Source: Shimia haliotis (GTDB lineage Bacteria > Pseudomonadota > Alphaproteobacteria > Rhodobacterales > Rhodobacteraceae). From it: a stretch of DNA of 44,290 nt. Position numbers and translations under genes: made by a program. Location: the NCBI RefSeq assembly GCF_900114415.1, contig NZ_FOSZ01000014.1, positions 1-44,290 of the forward strand. The letters run 5' to 3'. The notes beneath the pieces were generated by a model. The model saw nothing but the letters and a program-made list of their open reading frames with translations, was not told where the DNA came from and did no database searches. The number at the start of each line of letters is the position of its first letter. The stretch's first letter is position 1. This document shows positions 1 through 7,907 of the stretch, piece by piece.

Positions 1-69
1 ATCGCTGTACTTCGACTTTTTCATCAGAATCTCCTCTTTCATCATTCGAGAAAATTCTACTTTCAGACA
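1..69 (-). mobile_element. IS3-type insertion sequence, 5' end (runs off the window)
   Basis: Only the start of the element is in the window. On the minus strand a good Shine-Dalgarno (GAGGAG, 31-36) precedes an ATG at 24, and the first eight codons read MKKSKYSD, a start I know from OrfA transposase proteins of IS3-family elements. The outer end is probably near base 69, where the minus strand begins TGTCTGAAAG, a plausible terminal inverted repeat starting with TG. To the right the recombinase relic resumes at about 70, so this IS interrupts that relic. The rest of the transposase and the other end lie outside the window. The family call rests on eight residues and the terminal sequence, so it is moderate. 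Confidence 0.6.
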
Positions 70-408
70 CACCTAAATTTCGGGGGGATTACCGACAGCC
101 TTGAGACGCACAAGCGCGAACTTGAAGCTGACTTGGCTAATGCGGAGCCCCCTGCCCCTGTCTTGCAGCACCCGAACCTGTCCGATGTGTATCGCGACAA
201 AGTCGCTAACCTGACCGAGGCGTTGAACGATCCGGCGACCAAGGCGACGCCGATCATTCGCTCGTTGCTCGAGAGCATGCGCCTTTTGCCCAGGGGCTTC
301 GGTGGTTTGGAGATTGAATTGGTTGGAGAATTGGCGGGTTTGTTGTCTTTGGGGATGTCTCAGGACGACAAGAGCCACCCTAGGCTCAGGACCCTTAAAC
401 GACATTGA
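70..408 (+). pseudogene. Serine site-specific recombinase, C-terminal relic (copy 0)
   Basis: An open frame enters from the IS boundary at 70 with no start codon of its own and ends at 408. The readable protein contains LSDVYRDKVANLTEALND and later LEIELVGELAGLLSLG. The same two blocks occur in the relic at 7175-7406 (VYRNKIANLTGALND, LEIELVGELDGLLSLG). They correspond to the C-terminal arm of the complete large serine recombinase at 42201 (LPAAYGALVRSLEDTLRD). The catalytic resolvase domain, recombinase domain and zinc ribbon are missing, so the fragment is inactive. The hairpin and tRNA-like core that follow the other recombinase tails are not found after this one. They were probably lost in the deletion that also cut the neighbouring outer-membrane protein gene. 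Confidence 0.8.
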
Positions 409-436
409 ACTTGATTGGTCGGTATGATTCACGCCC

Positions 437-1063
437 CTAGTCAAATGAAAGATTGGCCTGCCAAGTGAGATCACTCTGACCCGCGCCAATATCTCCGTAG
501 TATGTTATCGCCCATCGATCAGTAATCTCGGTTGTACCGCGCAGTCCGACAATCACATCCCAATTCCGCAGGGTGTCATTGGCGCGCTGTGAACCACCAC
601 CGATGCCGACATTCGCGGTCGTGTCGAGTATTGTGTGTCTCAAGCCGACAAAACCGTTGAGGTTCAAGCGATTTGTGTGCGAGAAATCTCGGCCAGCTCC
701 GACTGTAAGTGCCAAGCCTTTGACATTTGCATCTGCGGTGGCTGGAATGCCTGGACCGACAGCTGCGTTTCGGCCCTCGGAGAGGTTCAGATATAGAGCA
801 TCACCAAATATTGCGATGGGGCCATTCCGCGCTTCAAGCGAGCCCATCAAGGCAAAATCAAGTTTGTCGACAACATCGGAAAAGCTTAGGTCAAAATCTT
901 GACCGGTGGCTGTTTCGCCGCTCATAGCCGGTCCCCACAGATACAAAAAACCCGTGTAGTCCCATTTTTGCGCCTCAGCGTGGGCAAAAGATGCGGTCAA
1001 CAGCGTGGCGACGAATGATGCAATCAATGTGCGACACGAAACGGTAGTGGAGTGAGGAAACAT
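437..1063 (-). pseudogene. Outer-membrane beta-barrel protein, 3'-truncated
   Basis: The frame stays open upstream to 1192, but the ATG at 1063 begins a clear signal peptide (MFPHSTTVSC..., hydrophobic core, AHAEA cleavage region), so I place the start there. The mature part shows alternating strands with aromatic and glycine residues (WDYTGFLYLWGP, FVGLRHTILDT, NWDVIVGLRG, WAITYYGDIGAG), typical of a small outer-membrane beta-barrel. Proteins of this type usually continue for several more strands. Here the frame stops after GQSDLTWQANLSFD, close to the boundary with the recombinase relic, and lacks a C-terminal aromatic residue. I infer that the last strands were deleted when the mobile DNA was rearranged, and that the barrel is unlikely to assemble. 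The gene lies downstream of the hydrolase gene but is separated from it by a strong terminator. Confidence 0.6.
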
Positions 1064-1097
1064 CGGTTTACCGGTAATTTGCTGCTGGAATTCAAAA

Positions 1098-1122
1098 AGG
1101 CAGCCCGTATTTGGGGCTGCCT
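1098..1122 (-). terminator. Rho-independent terminator after the MBL hydrolase gene
   Basis: Perfect 9-bp arms AGGCAGCCC and GGGCTGCCT are separated by 7 bases. On the minus strand the hairpin is followed by a run of T residues (TTTTTG). It sits 15 bases downstream of the stop codon of the hydrolase gene. Confidence 0.85.
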
Positions 1123-1137
1123 CCGTTGCTGGCGAGT

Positions 1138-2577
1138 TTAGAACTTGCCCATTTCTTTCAAGATTTCGCGGTTCTTTTCGCGATGACGCCAAGCCGCGCC
1201 CATGCTGTTCTTGAGAGCTTCAGGCATCATCTCCATTGGAACGACAAGATCACCTTCAACCGGCCAGAATGGCAGCAATTCAGGATGGTAACCTTCCGGG
1301 TAGTAGAGTTCAGGGTCGAGCTCGGTTTCCCGGACCTCAGCATTCTGGATGTCTTCACGCGCATGTGGCGGCGCAGGAACAACCAATTGCTCGTTGGTGA
1401 AGTCAAACTGTGGTGCCCGAACGTTGGGGAACTCAGGCAGGATGCCTTCGCGAACCCAGATTTGATCCTTGGTCACGTTCACGACAATCCCGTCAGGCGC
1501 ACCAAAGTGGAACGGGCCTTTCCAGTGTTCGCGAATTTCAGCCACAGATTCTTCGAGCAGATATTTGTCATAGCTCATGTGAGTGGTCATGAAGAGACGG
1601 GGCTGGATCAGGTTCGCGATATAGCCCGCCGCGTAGGTTGGGGTGTGGTGCGTGTCGATGGTGTAGCGGGCAAGGAATGGTGGCACCCCTTGTACGCCAG
1701 AGTTGATTTCCACCACTTCCTGCTGCTGTTCGGTGATGTACACGTCACAGCCTTTGGCGTATTCCACATCCAGCAGGTTCGGGCGTCCGTCGCCAGTCCA
1801 GACGAAACAAAGGTCATTCCAATCAAGGCGGTAGGCGGTGGCGCCGTCTTTGGCGTGGCTGCGCTGCCAGTGGCGTACGGTGACGCCGTTTTTCTCATAG
1901 ATGACGCCACCATTGTCCGCGAAATCGAACTCATTGACCTCGATGTCCCAACCTGTGCCCGTCGGGAAAACGCTAAAGGCGTCGCGGTGCCAGGCGGTCA
2001 TCATTTTCATGCCTTCGACCATGGCCGCGGTGCCGTATTCTGGTGTGCGACCGGATGGTCCGTGAATGCGCAGGGGCTCGTGCCAGCCACCGTTCCAGGT
2101 ACGGAACATCCACAGATAAGGCAAAGCGCCAAAGTGGTCGACGTGCAGGTGAGTAATGAACACATCTGTAAGTTCATTGAGGGCAATTCGTGCGGCCTGA
2201 TAGTTGGCAACAGAGCCTTCGCCGATGTCGAAGATGAAGTTGTCCCCATTGCCGAGTTCAACAAACACCGAAGTGTTCATTTGTCCTGGGCGCAGCAGAG
2301 GTGCGGTGCCCATAAACGTGATGCGCATCTCTTCTGGCTGCACTTCTTCGGTACCTGGGAACCAGTTGGCGGCACTCTGAAGCCAAGGTTGAGGCGAAAT
2401 GCCCTCAAACATTAGGCCTTCTTTCCAACGACCGTTTGGAACGCCACCCAGCAACGCATTCTGAATGTCTTCCGCGGAAGACGGCTCAGCAGGTGCAGGG
2501 ATCTGTTGTGCGTAAGCTCCACTGGCTAGCGACAATGACGTGAGGGCCGCGACCCCCAATGCTCTGATTTTTCTCAT
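1138..2577 (-). CDS. Secreted MBL-fold metallo-hydrolase
   Basis: The protein has 479 residues and starts at an ATG with an excellent ribosome binding site (AGGAGGATAAA). An N-terminal signal peptide (about residues 1-23, ending AYA) predicts export to the periplasm. The metallo-beta-lactamase signature THLHVDH is at about 142-148 (H143, H145, D147, H148), and further metal-ligand candidates follow in the TGDG and DTHHTP segments. The fold usually binds two zinc or iron ions and hydrolyses ester, amide or phosphoester bonds; the substrate cannot be read from the sequence. The full-length similarity I recall is to hydrolases annotated GntH-like (guanitoxin type), but nothing else of such a pathway is here, so I do not transfer that name. 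It is the last gene of a likely operon with the DUF3299 protein and the small protein upstream, and ends at a strong terminator. Confidence 0.9.
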   Translation of the reverse strand: MRKIRALGVAALTSLSLASGAYAQQIPAPAEPSSAEDIQNALLGGVPNGRWKEGLMFEGISPQPWLQSAANWFPGTEEVQPEEMRITFMGTAPLLRPGQMNTSVFVELGNGDNFIFDIGEGSVANYQAARIALNELTDVFITHLHVDHFGALPYLWMFRTWNGGWHEPLRIHGPSGRTPEYGTAAMVEGMKMMTAWHRDAFSVFPTGTGWDIEVNEFDFADNGGVIYEKNGVTVRHWQRSHAKDGATAYRLDWNDLCFVWTGDGRPNLLDVEYAKGCDVYITEQQQEVVEINSGVQGVPPFLARYTIDTHHTPTYAAGYIANLIQPRLFMTTHMSYDKYLLEESVAEIREHWKGPFHFGAPDGIVVNVTKDQIWVREGILPEFPNVRAPQFDFTNEQLVVPAPPHAREDIQNAEVRETELDPELYYPEGYHPELLPFWPVEGDLVVPMEMMPEALKNSMGAAWRHREKNREILKEMGKF

Positions 2578-2633
2578 TTTATCCTCCTGAATGGATTTCG
2601 GTGAAATTGGGTAGGGGAGAGTGGGCGCAGCGC

Positions 2634-3335
2634 CTACTTGTATTGCTCGACCTCAAAAGCGGTCATCACATAGCTGGACTGCACGTTTCGTTGGCCGTCA
2701 GAGTAGGCGACCATCTCGATCTGGGTTTCGGCCTGTAGTTCGCCGATGATCCAGACAGGATCGTACATACCCCTCAGCGGGTAGCCTTTCGGGTAGCTGA
2801 CATGGATGAGTTGGTTGGCCGCTGGCGGTGGCGTATGCACGCAGGCCCCGACCGTGGGGACCAGCAAGAACTCGACCGCCATTGCACCCTCCATTTCCAG
2901 CGGCAGGATGTAGCCCGGCACGCGTACGGACTGGGCCAAGACCTCCGGGTTTGGCGCATTAAACTGTCGGGTGTGTTCCGCCATCAAACGCTCACGCTGA
3001 GCAAAATACCAATCGGGGTCGAGACCGTCGGCATCCAAATTTTCGCGGATGGTCAACGCTTGAGATTTTTCGAAATCGCTGGCCGTTGCCGCATCCTTCA
3101 CCTCAATGCGATAAAGTTTGGCAAGATCGTTCTTTTGCCGGAAATCCAATGCCTCGAATGGATTGTCTCCGACCGTGACCGTGGGTACGAGATCATCCCA
3201 ACGTAGGTTGCGCGGCTCGGCAGCAAAGCCGGATGTAACTGTCAGCGATGCCAGCAACCCTGCGAGGATCAGCTGCTTCACGGGTGTCGCCAAGTGATGG
3301 GTATTCAAAAATGTATGCACACAAAAAGTCATCAT
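2634..3335 (-). CDS. DUF3299-domain secreted protein
   Basis: This 233-residue protein has a signal peptide (hydrophobic stretch LILAGLLASLTVTSGFAA, about residues 21-38). Its C-terminal half carries the block VPGYILPLEMEGAMAVEFLLVP, then GACVHTPPPAANQLIHV, which I recognise as the DUF3299 signature. The cysteine and histidine in ACVH are typical of the family. The biochemical role of DUF3299 is not known; members are periplasmic and often sit near transport or metal-related genes. The ATG at 3335 overlaps the TGA of the upstream small gene in an ATGA arrangement, which supports this start over an internal GTG. The hydrolase gene follows after 56 bases, so the three genes probably form one transcript. 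Confidence 0.85.
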   Translation of the reverse strand: MMTFCVHTFLNTHHLATPVKQLILAGLLASLTVTSGFAAEPRNLRWDDLVPTVTVGDNPFEALDFRQKNDLAKLYRIEVKDAATASDFEKSQALTIRENLDADGLDPDWYFAQRERLMAEHTRQFNAPNPEVLAQSVRVPGYILPLEMEGAMAVEFLLVPTVGACVHTPPPAANQLIHVSYPKGYPLRGMYDPVWIIGELQAETQIEMVAYSDGQRNVQSSYVMTAFEVEQYK

Positions 3336-3571
3336 GGGTTTTGACCATCAATTGAATATAATTGGACCAAGCGTTTCATCTCATTGGCAACCTCACGGCG
3401 GATGCGAGTCCACTCCGCGCGCTCGACTTCACAAATGTCACGCGAAGCTTCTTTTCGGCATGCAGTCTCGTAGTCCGCAAGGGCACCTTTGAGTGCCTCA
3501 TCATGGCGCGACGCCTGCCGGATAACGGCGGCGAAGTGTGGGAAATCCTTTTCCAAGGGTGATGTTGACAT
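3332..3571 (-). CDS. Small hypothetical protein, first gene of the hydrolase operon
   Basis: I place the start at the ATG at 3571, giving 79 residues (MSTSPLEKDF...); the longer open frame reaching 3679 would run through the repeat-rich intergenic region. The protein has no signal peptide or membrane segment, is rich in charged residues and is probably mostly helical. Two cysteines (ETACRKE, RDICEVE) lie about 11 residues apart in the middle. I do not recognise the family. Its stop overlaps the start of the DUF3299 gene, so translation is probably coupled. It lies divergent from the TPR regulator across the GTGAGT repeat array. Confidence 0.65.
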   Translation of the reverse strand: MSTSPLEKDFPHFAAVIRQASRHDEALKGALADYETACRKEASRDICEVERAEWTRIRREVANEMKRLVQLYSIDGQNP

Positions 3572-3607
3572 AGGACTGCTAACCACTACGATTTGAACTC
3601 TCTTAGC

Positions 3608-3671
3608 GTGAGTTGTTTCAAAATTTTTTGAAAGTGAGTCACGGTGAGTTGGGGGTGAGTTGTCTGTGAGT
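3608..3671 (+). repeat. Five GTGAGT direct repeats between divergent genes
   Basis: GTGAGT occurs at 3608, 3634, 3644, 3655 and 3666. The last four are spaced 10, 11 and 11 bases, close to one helical turn, so they would present the same DNA face. The array lies between the divergent starts of the small gene (3571, minus) and the regulator (3660, plus) and overlaps the first codons of the regulator. It could be an operator, perhaps for autoregulation; that is inference. Confidence 0.55.
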
Positions 3672-5000
3672 CCGAGCAAGAAAACAGAACTGTTTCAGTC
3701 TCTTGACGAGAAATCACGCGAAATGGTCGAAGTCGCGCTTAAGTGTATCAACGAAAGCGACGGCTTCGTTGAATCCCTTCGTTTGCAAGAATTTTTATCC
3801 TACGTCGTTCGGGAAACTCTGGCTGGGCGAGGTGCCGCGATCCGTGGAAAGTCTGTGGCCGTGGATGTGTATGGACGGAGTCTGGTCGGGGACGCCGGGC
3901 AAAACCTTGTCAGAGTTGAAGCGCGCCGCCTGCGCAGATTGTTAACGGCGTACTACGAGGCGGAAGGAAAAAATGACCCAGTACAGATTCGGATGGATGC
4001 CGGCGGATACCGGCCACGTTTTGTATTCCTTGATACGTCATCTCGGGCAGACCTAGACGAAAGTGCCGCGCAGCCCATCAAGCGACGCATGCTGCCTTGG
4101 GCGGCAGGAGGGGCGGCCGCTGTGATTTGTTTTGGGCTGGCGGTGGCACAATTTTCGGAGCCTCCAGCCAAAGCGTCTCCTTCTTTGGCCGAAATCAAAG
4201 ATCCGGTACGAGCGGCGTTGCGGCAACACTCCATGTTGTCTCTTCAGGCCATGAACATCACGGAGCAAGCGCAGGGCATGCTGTTCCCTGTTTTTGATCT
4301 AAAGCGCCAGGAGCTCGCGCTTGGCATGTTCCGGCACGCCATCGAGCTCGATGCTTCTCTTCCGGGAGGTCACGCCGGAGCGGCGCAAACCTTGACCGTT
4401 TTGGGCCTGCTGAGCCCCGATCAAACAGTCGGGGCCACTTATTTGGAAAATGCTTTGAACAGCGCTGTGTACGCGTTGCAATTGGCGCCGGCAGATGCAT
4501 GGTCCAATGGCGCTTATGCGTTTGTCTTGGCGGCGACCGGTGACCGCGAGCCAGCGATTCAATACGCAACAACTGCTATGCAGCTGTCGCCGAAGGATGG
4601 TCATGTTCTGGATTTGGTAGGCATGACGGCTATTGTTGCAGATGATCCGGAGCTTGCAGCTTTGGCAAGTGATCCATCAGTGCCCCGAGAAGGCGCCGGT
4701 AGGTTTGGATCCCGCAATATTTGGGGCGTGTCACAGTTGATGTTGGGAAACTATGCAGAAGCCATCGCCGCCTTTGAAGGCGCGGCGCCGGTTGGCGCGC
4801 CGATAAGCCCGCCTTCATTGCTGTTTCAAGCTGTCGCGTTTGATCAACTGGCACACTCAGAAAAGTCGACTGCATTGCTTGCTGAGTTGAACGCGACGTG
4901 GCCGGACTTTCCGACGGCCTACATTGTGAACGCATTGTTCGCCGATGGCTCAAAAACAGAGCAAATGATTTTGAAGACATTGGACGGAAACAACGACTGA
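3660..5000 (+). CDS. Membrane-anchored TPR regulator with N-terminal DNA-binding-type domain
   Basis: The protein has 446 residues with a TTG start at 3660 (an in-frame GTG at 3666 is an alternative; a GGGGGTGAG stretch lies just upstream). The N-terminal region (about 20-125) contains FLSYVVRETLAGRG, SVAVDVYGRSL, NLVRVEARRLRRLLTAYY and GGYRPRF. I know this block from regulators and adenylate-cyclase-like proteins of alphaproteobacteria, where it looks like a winged-helix-type effector domain. One membrane segment follows (about 145-165, LPWAAGGAAAVICFGLAVAQF). The C-terminal part (about 180-440) is alanine-rich and helical with TPR-like repeats, probably periplasmic. This resembles CadC-type one-component sensors. 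It is divergent from the hydrolase operon and may control it through the GTGAGT array. Confidence 0.75.
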   Translation: MSVSPSKKTELFQSLDEKSREMVEVALKCINESDGFVESLRLQEFLSYVVRETLAGRGAAIRGKSVAVDVYGRSLVGDAGQNLVRVEARRLRRLLTAYYEAEGKNDPVQIRMDAGGYRPRFVFLDTSSRADLDESAAQPIKRRMLPWAAGGAAAVICFGLAVAQFSEPPAKASPSLAEIKDPVRAALRQHSMLSLQAMNITEQAQGMLFPVFDLKRQELALGMFRHAIELDASLPGGHAGAAQTLTVLGLLSPDQTVGATYLENALNSAVYALQLAPADAWSNGAYAFVLAATGDREPAIQYATTAMQLSPKDGHVLDLVGMTAIVADDPELAALASDPSVPREGAGRFGSRNIWGVSQLMLGNYAEAIAAFEGAAPVGAPISPPSLLFQAVAFDQLAHSEKSTALLAELNATWPDFPTAYIVNALFADGSKTEQMILKTLDGNND

Positions 5001-5389
5001 GTTTGGCAATGCAGCTGGTGGCCATGCGACGGGTCTGATGAAGGAGCTATGCAGTCGAACAGGCCCAAAGGCAGGCATGACCGATTTGGCAGGAAAAATG
5101 CCAGCTATCGGCCGACGGTGTGACTATTCAAAACACGCAAACTTTGCCGTGCTGCCATTGGAGGTTGGCGCAGCTTTCAAGCAGGGGGGTTCACGTTTGA
5201 TTGGCTGCTTTCCTCAGTTTGAGGCAACAACTATGCACGTGCCACGAAGGTCCGCAAACCGCCCACTTGAGCTCAGTTCCTGTAGCCCGGCAATCCATCT
5301 CTTCTAGGTCAGCTTGCGGCGCCTCGGGGCAGGCATGCGTTGGGAAAGGCGCGAAGCGTGTATTACAACCCCCTAGCCTGCGTTGCCTT
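5001..5389. other. Gene-free stretch after the TPR regulator
   Basis: The small open frames here (for example 5038-5307) have no ribosome binding site, no family resemblance and ragged composition. I see no hairpin with a T-run and no repeat. It is probably decayed coding sequence lying before the IS21-type relic. Confidence 0.5.
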
Positions 5390-5585
5390 TTATGACCTGT
5401 AAGCGACGGGCAATCTCGCGTATCGGCATTTTGTCACGCAATGCCCAACGTCTGATGACACTCAAAAATCCCATGTCGATCACTCCAAATCCCCCCAACC
5501 AAAAACGTCGGGGTAGTGTGTTCACATGGGTCAATTCTCAGTGACAATTTAAAGGCATACCGGGTCAGTTCTCAGTGACAATCAA
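5390..5585 (-). mobile_element. IS21-type insertion sequence relic (left terminal repeats and transposase start)
   Basis: Two near-identical 21-base direct repeats (core TCAGTTCTCAGTGACAAT or TCAATTCTCAGTGACAAT) lie at 5528-5548 and 5562-5582. Such multiple terminal repeats are characteristic of IS21-family ends. Inside them, on the minus strand from a GTG at 5483, the frame reads VIDMGFLSVIRRWALRDK and continues MPIREIARRL, which matches the helix-turn-helix start of an IstA-like transposase. The frame is lost after about 30 residues, and no IstB or right end is present, so this is a truncated remnant. Its outer end abuts the broken mannitol-type dehydrogenase gene, suggesting that this IS or a deletion from it removed the 5' part of that gene. 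Confidence 0.65.
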
Positions 5586-5590
5586 CACTC

Positions 5591-6091
5591 AAAGGCCTTT
5601 TCCGGTCAATTGCCCTCAATGAGATATCGCCGCATATCAATCCGGTTCCGAATTGCAGCCCTTCGCAATATGTCGATTTGGTGGATGCACGCTTCTCCAA
5701 CCCCGCGATCGTCGACACTGTGCGGCGCGTGGCTTTTGATGGCTCAAACCGCCATACCGGCGCGCTTTTGCCTTTGATCCGTCAGGCGCTCGCCGTCGGG
5801 GCGCCGATTGAAGGTCTTGCACTTTCTCAGGCACTCTGGGCACGCATGTGCACAGGCCGTCGGGAAGATGGCAGCACCATTGCCGCCAATGATCCAGCAT
5901 GGGAGCAATTGAGTGCTGCTGCGAAACAGGCCGAGCATCACCCGCAGGCATGGCTGGAGCAGCGGCAGTACTACGGTGCCATTGCCAACCACCCGGGTTT
6001 CTGTGCCACCTTTACAGACTGGTTAACGCGCCTGCATTGTGATGGGGTGGAAGCAACCATATCCACGTATCTGCAAGGTAAGTCGCAGTGA
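5591..6091 (+). pseudogene. Mannitol 2-dehydrogenase-type polyol dehydrogenase, C-terminal fragment
   Basis: The frame can be followed from about 5591 (EISPHINPVPNCSPSQYVDL) to the stop at 6091. It contains RFSNPAIVDTVRRVAFDGSNR, the conserved block of the long-chain mannitol dehydrogenase C-terminal domain, followed by EGLALSQALWARMCTG and DGVEATISTYLQG. The N-terminal Rossmann domain and most catalytic residues, including the lysine-containing KxxxxNxxH motif, are missing, cut off at the IS21-type relic. About one third of the normal length of roughly 490 residues remains, so it is not functional. The fructokinase gene follows after 72 bases, as in polyol operons where mannitol or sorbitol is oxidised to fructose and then phosphorylated. 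Confidence 0.8.
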
Positions 6092-6163
6092 CATCAAACC
6101 GATGACGCGGTGTCTAAATCGAGTACATCGAGACCTACTCACGGCCCAAAAGGACGCTTCTGA

Positions 6164-7111
6164 ATGATCTTATGTTGCGGCGAAGCTTTGATTGACTTGA
6201 TCCCGTCGCCAACGGTGTCGGGCGAAGCCGGCTTTGTGCCTCATTCAGGTGGTGCAGTGTTCAACACAGCCATCTCTTTGGGGCGTCTTGGCGCGGGCGC
6301 GGGCCTGTTGAGCGGCCTGTCCTCCGATTTGTTTGGGCAACAGCTTTTGCGCGACTTGCAGGCCAGCCACGTGGACACCTCGCACCTTGTGATAAGCCAT
6401 CGCCCAACCACGCTTGCTTTCGTGCATCTGTCTGACGGGCAAGCCACCTACTCGTTCTTTGACGAGAACTCCGCGGGCCGGATGCTGCAGGTCACGGACT
6501 TTCCGGAGATCAGCCCTGAGGTCTCAGTTCTGTACTTCGGCGGCATCAGCCTCGCCTGCGAGCCGGGGGCAGATGCTTATGCTGCGCTGGCCAAGCAAGG
6601 CAAAGACGACAAGGTGATCGTCTTGGATCCCAACATTCGAACTGGTTTCATTGGCGACGAAGCACGTTTCCGCGCCCGATTGAACCTGATGTTGTCCTGC
6701 GCGGATATCGTAAAAGTTTCGGACGAGGATTTGCACTGGATGTTTCCTGGCGACGATCCTGTAGACCAGAAAATATCACGCATTCTTTCCGAAGGCGCAA
6801 AGCTGGCCATCCTCACAGAAGGTGGCGATGGCGCAAGCGCATGGACCGCAACGGGCCAAACCGCGCAGGTTCCCGTCACACCGGTTCAAGTCGTCGACAC
6901 AGTTGGGGCGGGTGACACATTCAACGCAGGTGTTCTTGCCTGTTTGGACAAGCGATCGCTGTTGAAGAAATCAACCCTTGGCACACTGTCACATGCGGAT
7001 TTGAAAGCTACCTTGTCCTTTGGGACAAAGGTCGCCGGTGTGACCGTGTCCCGTGCAGGCGCCAATTCTCCTTGGCACCATGAGTTGGAAGAGGCTTTGC
7101 ATGCCCAATGA
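6164..7111 (+). CDS. Fructokinase, PfkB-family sugar kinase
   Basis: A 315-residue PfkB/ribokinase-type kinase of normal length. The N-terminal GEALIDLIP and GGAVFNTAISLGRLGA blocks form the substrate-binding signature. Near residue 245-257 the second signature DTVGAGDTFNAG contains the catalytic aspartate and the anion hole. LDPNIR and LTEGGDGA are further family blocks. The enzyme most likely phosphorylates fructose to fructose 6-phosphate with ATP in the cytoplasm. The preceding gene is the tail of a mannitol-type dehydrogenase, the usual operon partner, which supports fructokinase over other PfkB kinases. The operon is broken upstream, so expression may be lost or depend on read-through. 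The recombinase relic begins about 60 bases downstream. Confidence 0.88.
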   Translation: MILCCGEALIDLIPSPTVSGEAGFVPHSGGAVFNTAISLGRLGAGAGLLSGLSSDLFGQQLLRDLQASHVDTSHLVISHRPTTLAFVHLSDGQATYSFFDENSAGRMLQVTDFPEISPEVSVLYFGGISLACEPGADAYAALAKQGKDDKVIVLDPNIRTGFIGDEARFRARLNLMLSCADIVKVSDEDLHWMFPGDDPVDQKISRILSEGAKLAILTEGGDGASAWTATGQTAQVPVTPVQVVDTVGAGDTFNAGVLACLDKRSLLKKSTLGTLSHADLKATLSFGTKVAGVTVSRAGANSPWHHELEEALHAQ

Positions 7112-7174
7112 CGTGAAGTGGTCAGGACAGGGACGCTAAACCCAAAGCCGATTATGTGTCGTGACGTGACTTGA

Positions 7175-7406
7175 GCCGACGTGTACCGGAACAAGATCGC
7201 CAACCTGACGGGTGCGCTGAACGATCAGTCGACCAAAGCCGAGACTACGACAATCATCCGGTCTCTGCTTGATAGTATTCGCGTTGTGCCCAACGGCGCA
7301 GGCGCTTTGGAGATTGAATTGGTTGGAGAATTGGATGGCTTGCTGAGTTTGGGGATGTCCCGGAACGAACAAAGCCACCCGAAGGTGGCTTGTTGTTCGA
7401 CAGTAA
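7175..7406 (+). pseudogene. Serine site-specific recombinase, C-terminal relic (copy 1)
   Basis: Similarity to the relic at 70-408 starts at ADVYRNKIANLTGALND and continues through LEIELVGELDGLLSLGMSRNEQSHPK. A stop codon lies directly before the similarity begins, so no N-terminal domains remain. The coding frame runs through a hairpin at 7373-7390 and across the tRNA-like core at 7407. This repeats the order seen at the intact recombinase (gene, hairpin, core). It is the remains of the integrase of the element to its left. Confidence 0.8.
7373..7390 (+). terminator. Hairpin terminator behind recombinase relic copy 1
   Basis: Arms AGCCACC and GGTGGCT with a CGAA tetraloop are followed by TTGTTGTTC. 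The position between the recombinase tail and the core matches the hairpin at 43769-43799. Confidence 0.7.
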
Positions 7407-7418
7407 TGGTTGCGGGAG
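7407..7418 (+). other. Attachment-site core copy 1 (tRNA-fMet 3' end)
   Basis: TGGTTGCGGGAG is identical to the last 12 bases of the tRNA-fMet gene including CCA (43810-43821, opposite strand). It lies directly behind the recombinase relic and hairpin. The bases after it (CTCGCAACC) differ from those after the other two cores. With the core they form a 7-bp inverted repeat, GGTTGCG (7408-7414) and CGCAACC (7421-7427). I interpret it as the junction between two successively integrated elements. Confidence 0.65.
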
Positions 7419-7907
7419 CTCGCAACCGCCGATGTCGAACGACGTTAGGTTGCCAAATATGACAACCCTCCAACGCAGTTCCCAACTTCAACGTCCCGCC
7501 AAAGCGGCCGTTCGTGCAAGATCTTCCGAATGGCAAACCTAGTGTGTGGATTCTAATGGTGAGTGCAACACTTTAGTCTGTTTTGAAGGGTGACGCAGCG
7601 GATCCTCATTCAAGCCATCCTTCCACCCCGCCGTGGCACCAGCATAGTGGCTCAATTTTCCCAGATTAAGACTGGATTACCGAAACATAAATGAAGAATC
7701 CCAGCCTAGGTCGGTCCAGCTTTCGGGCATTAGATCAAAAATGGGGTTGGCATTCTTAAGGCTGGATTCCCTCTACATGCGGCATAAATCTTGCCCTCGA
7801 TAGAAGCGCAGGTCCCGACTCGAAGTACCCACAAACCATGCGGGAGCAGCCGATCCTTCGGGGGTACTGAAACACTCCAAATTCGCGTTGGATATCTCGA
7901 TCGCCAA
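7419..7907. other. Gene-free left end of the exopolysaccharide element
   Basis: No convincing coding frame is present. A segment at about 7542-7595 (GTGTGGATTCTAATGGTGAG, then GCAACACTTTAG) resembles terminal sequences of IS30-type elements, but no transposase accompanies it and I do not call it. The rest shows neither repeats nor clear signals. Confidence 0.45.

Noticed and set aside
1111..2415. Long plus-strand open frame (434 codons) opposite the MBL hydrolase gene
   Set aside because: It mirrors the hydrolase gene, which has the signal peptide, metal motif and ribosome binding site. The antisense frame shows no family pattern.
1138..2577. Naming the MBL hydrolase as a toxin-biosynthesis enzyme (GntH)
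   Set aside because: Similarity is recalled only at family level, and none of the other genes of that pathway is present.
7535..7600. Possible IS30-type terminal sequence
   Set aside because: The resemblance is from memory, only one end is seen and no transposase is present.
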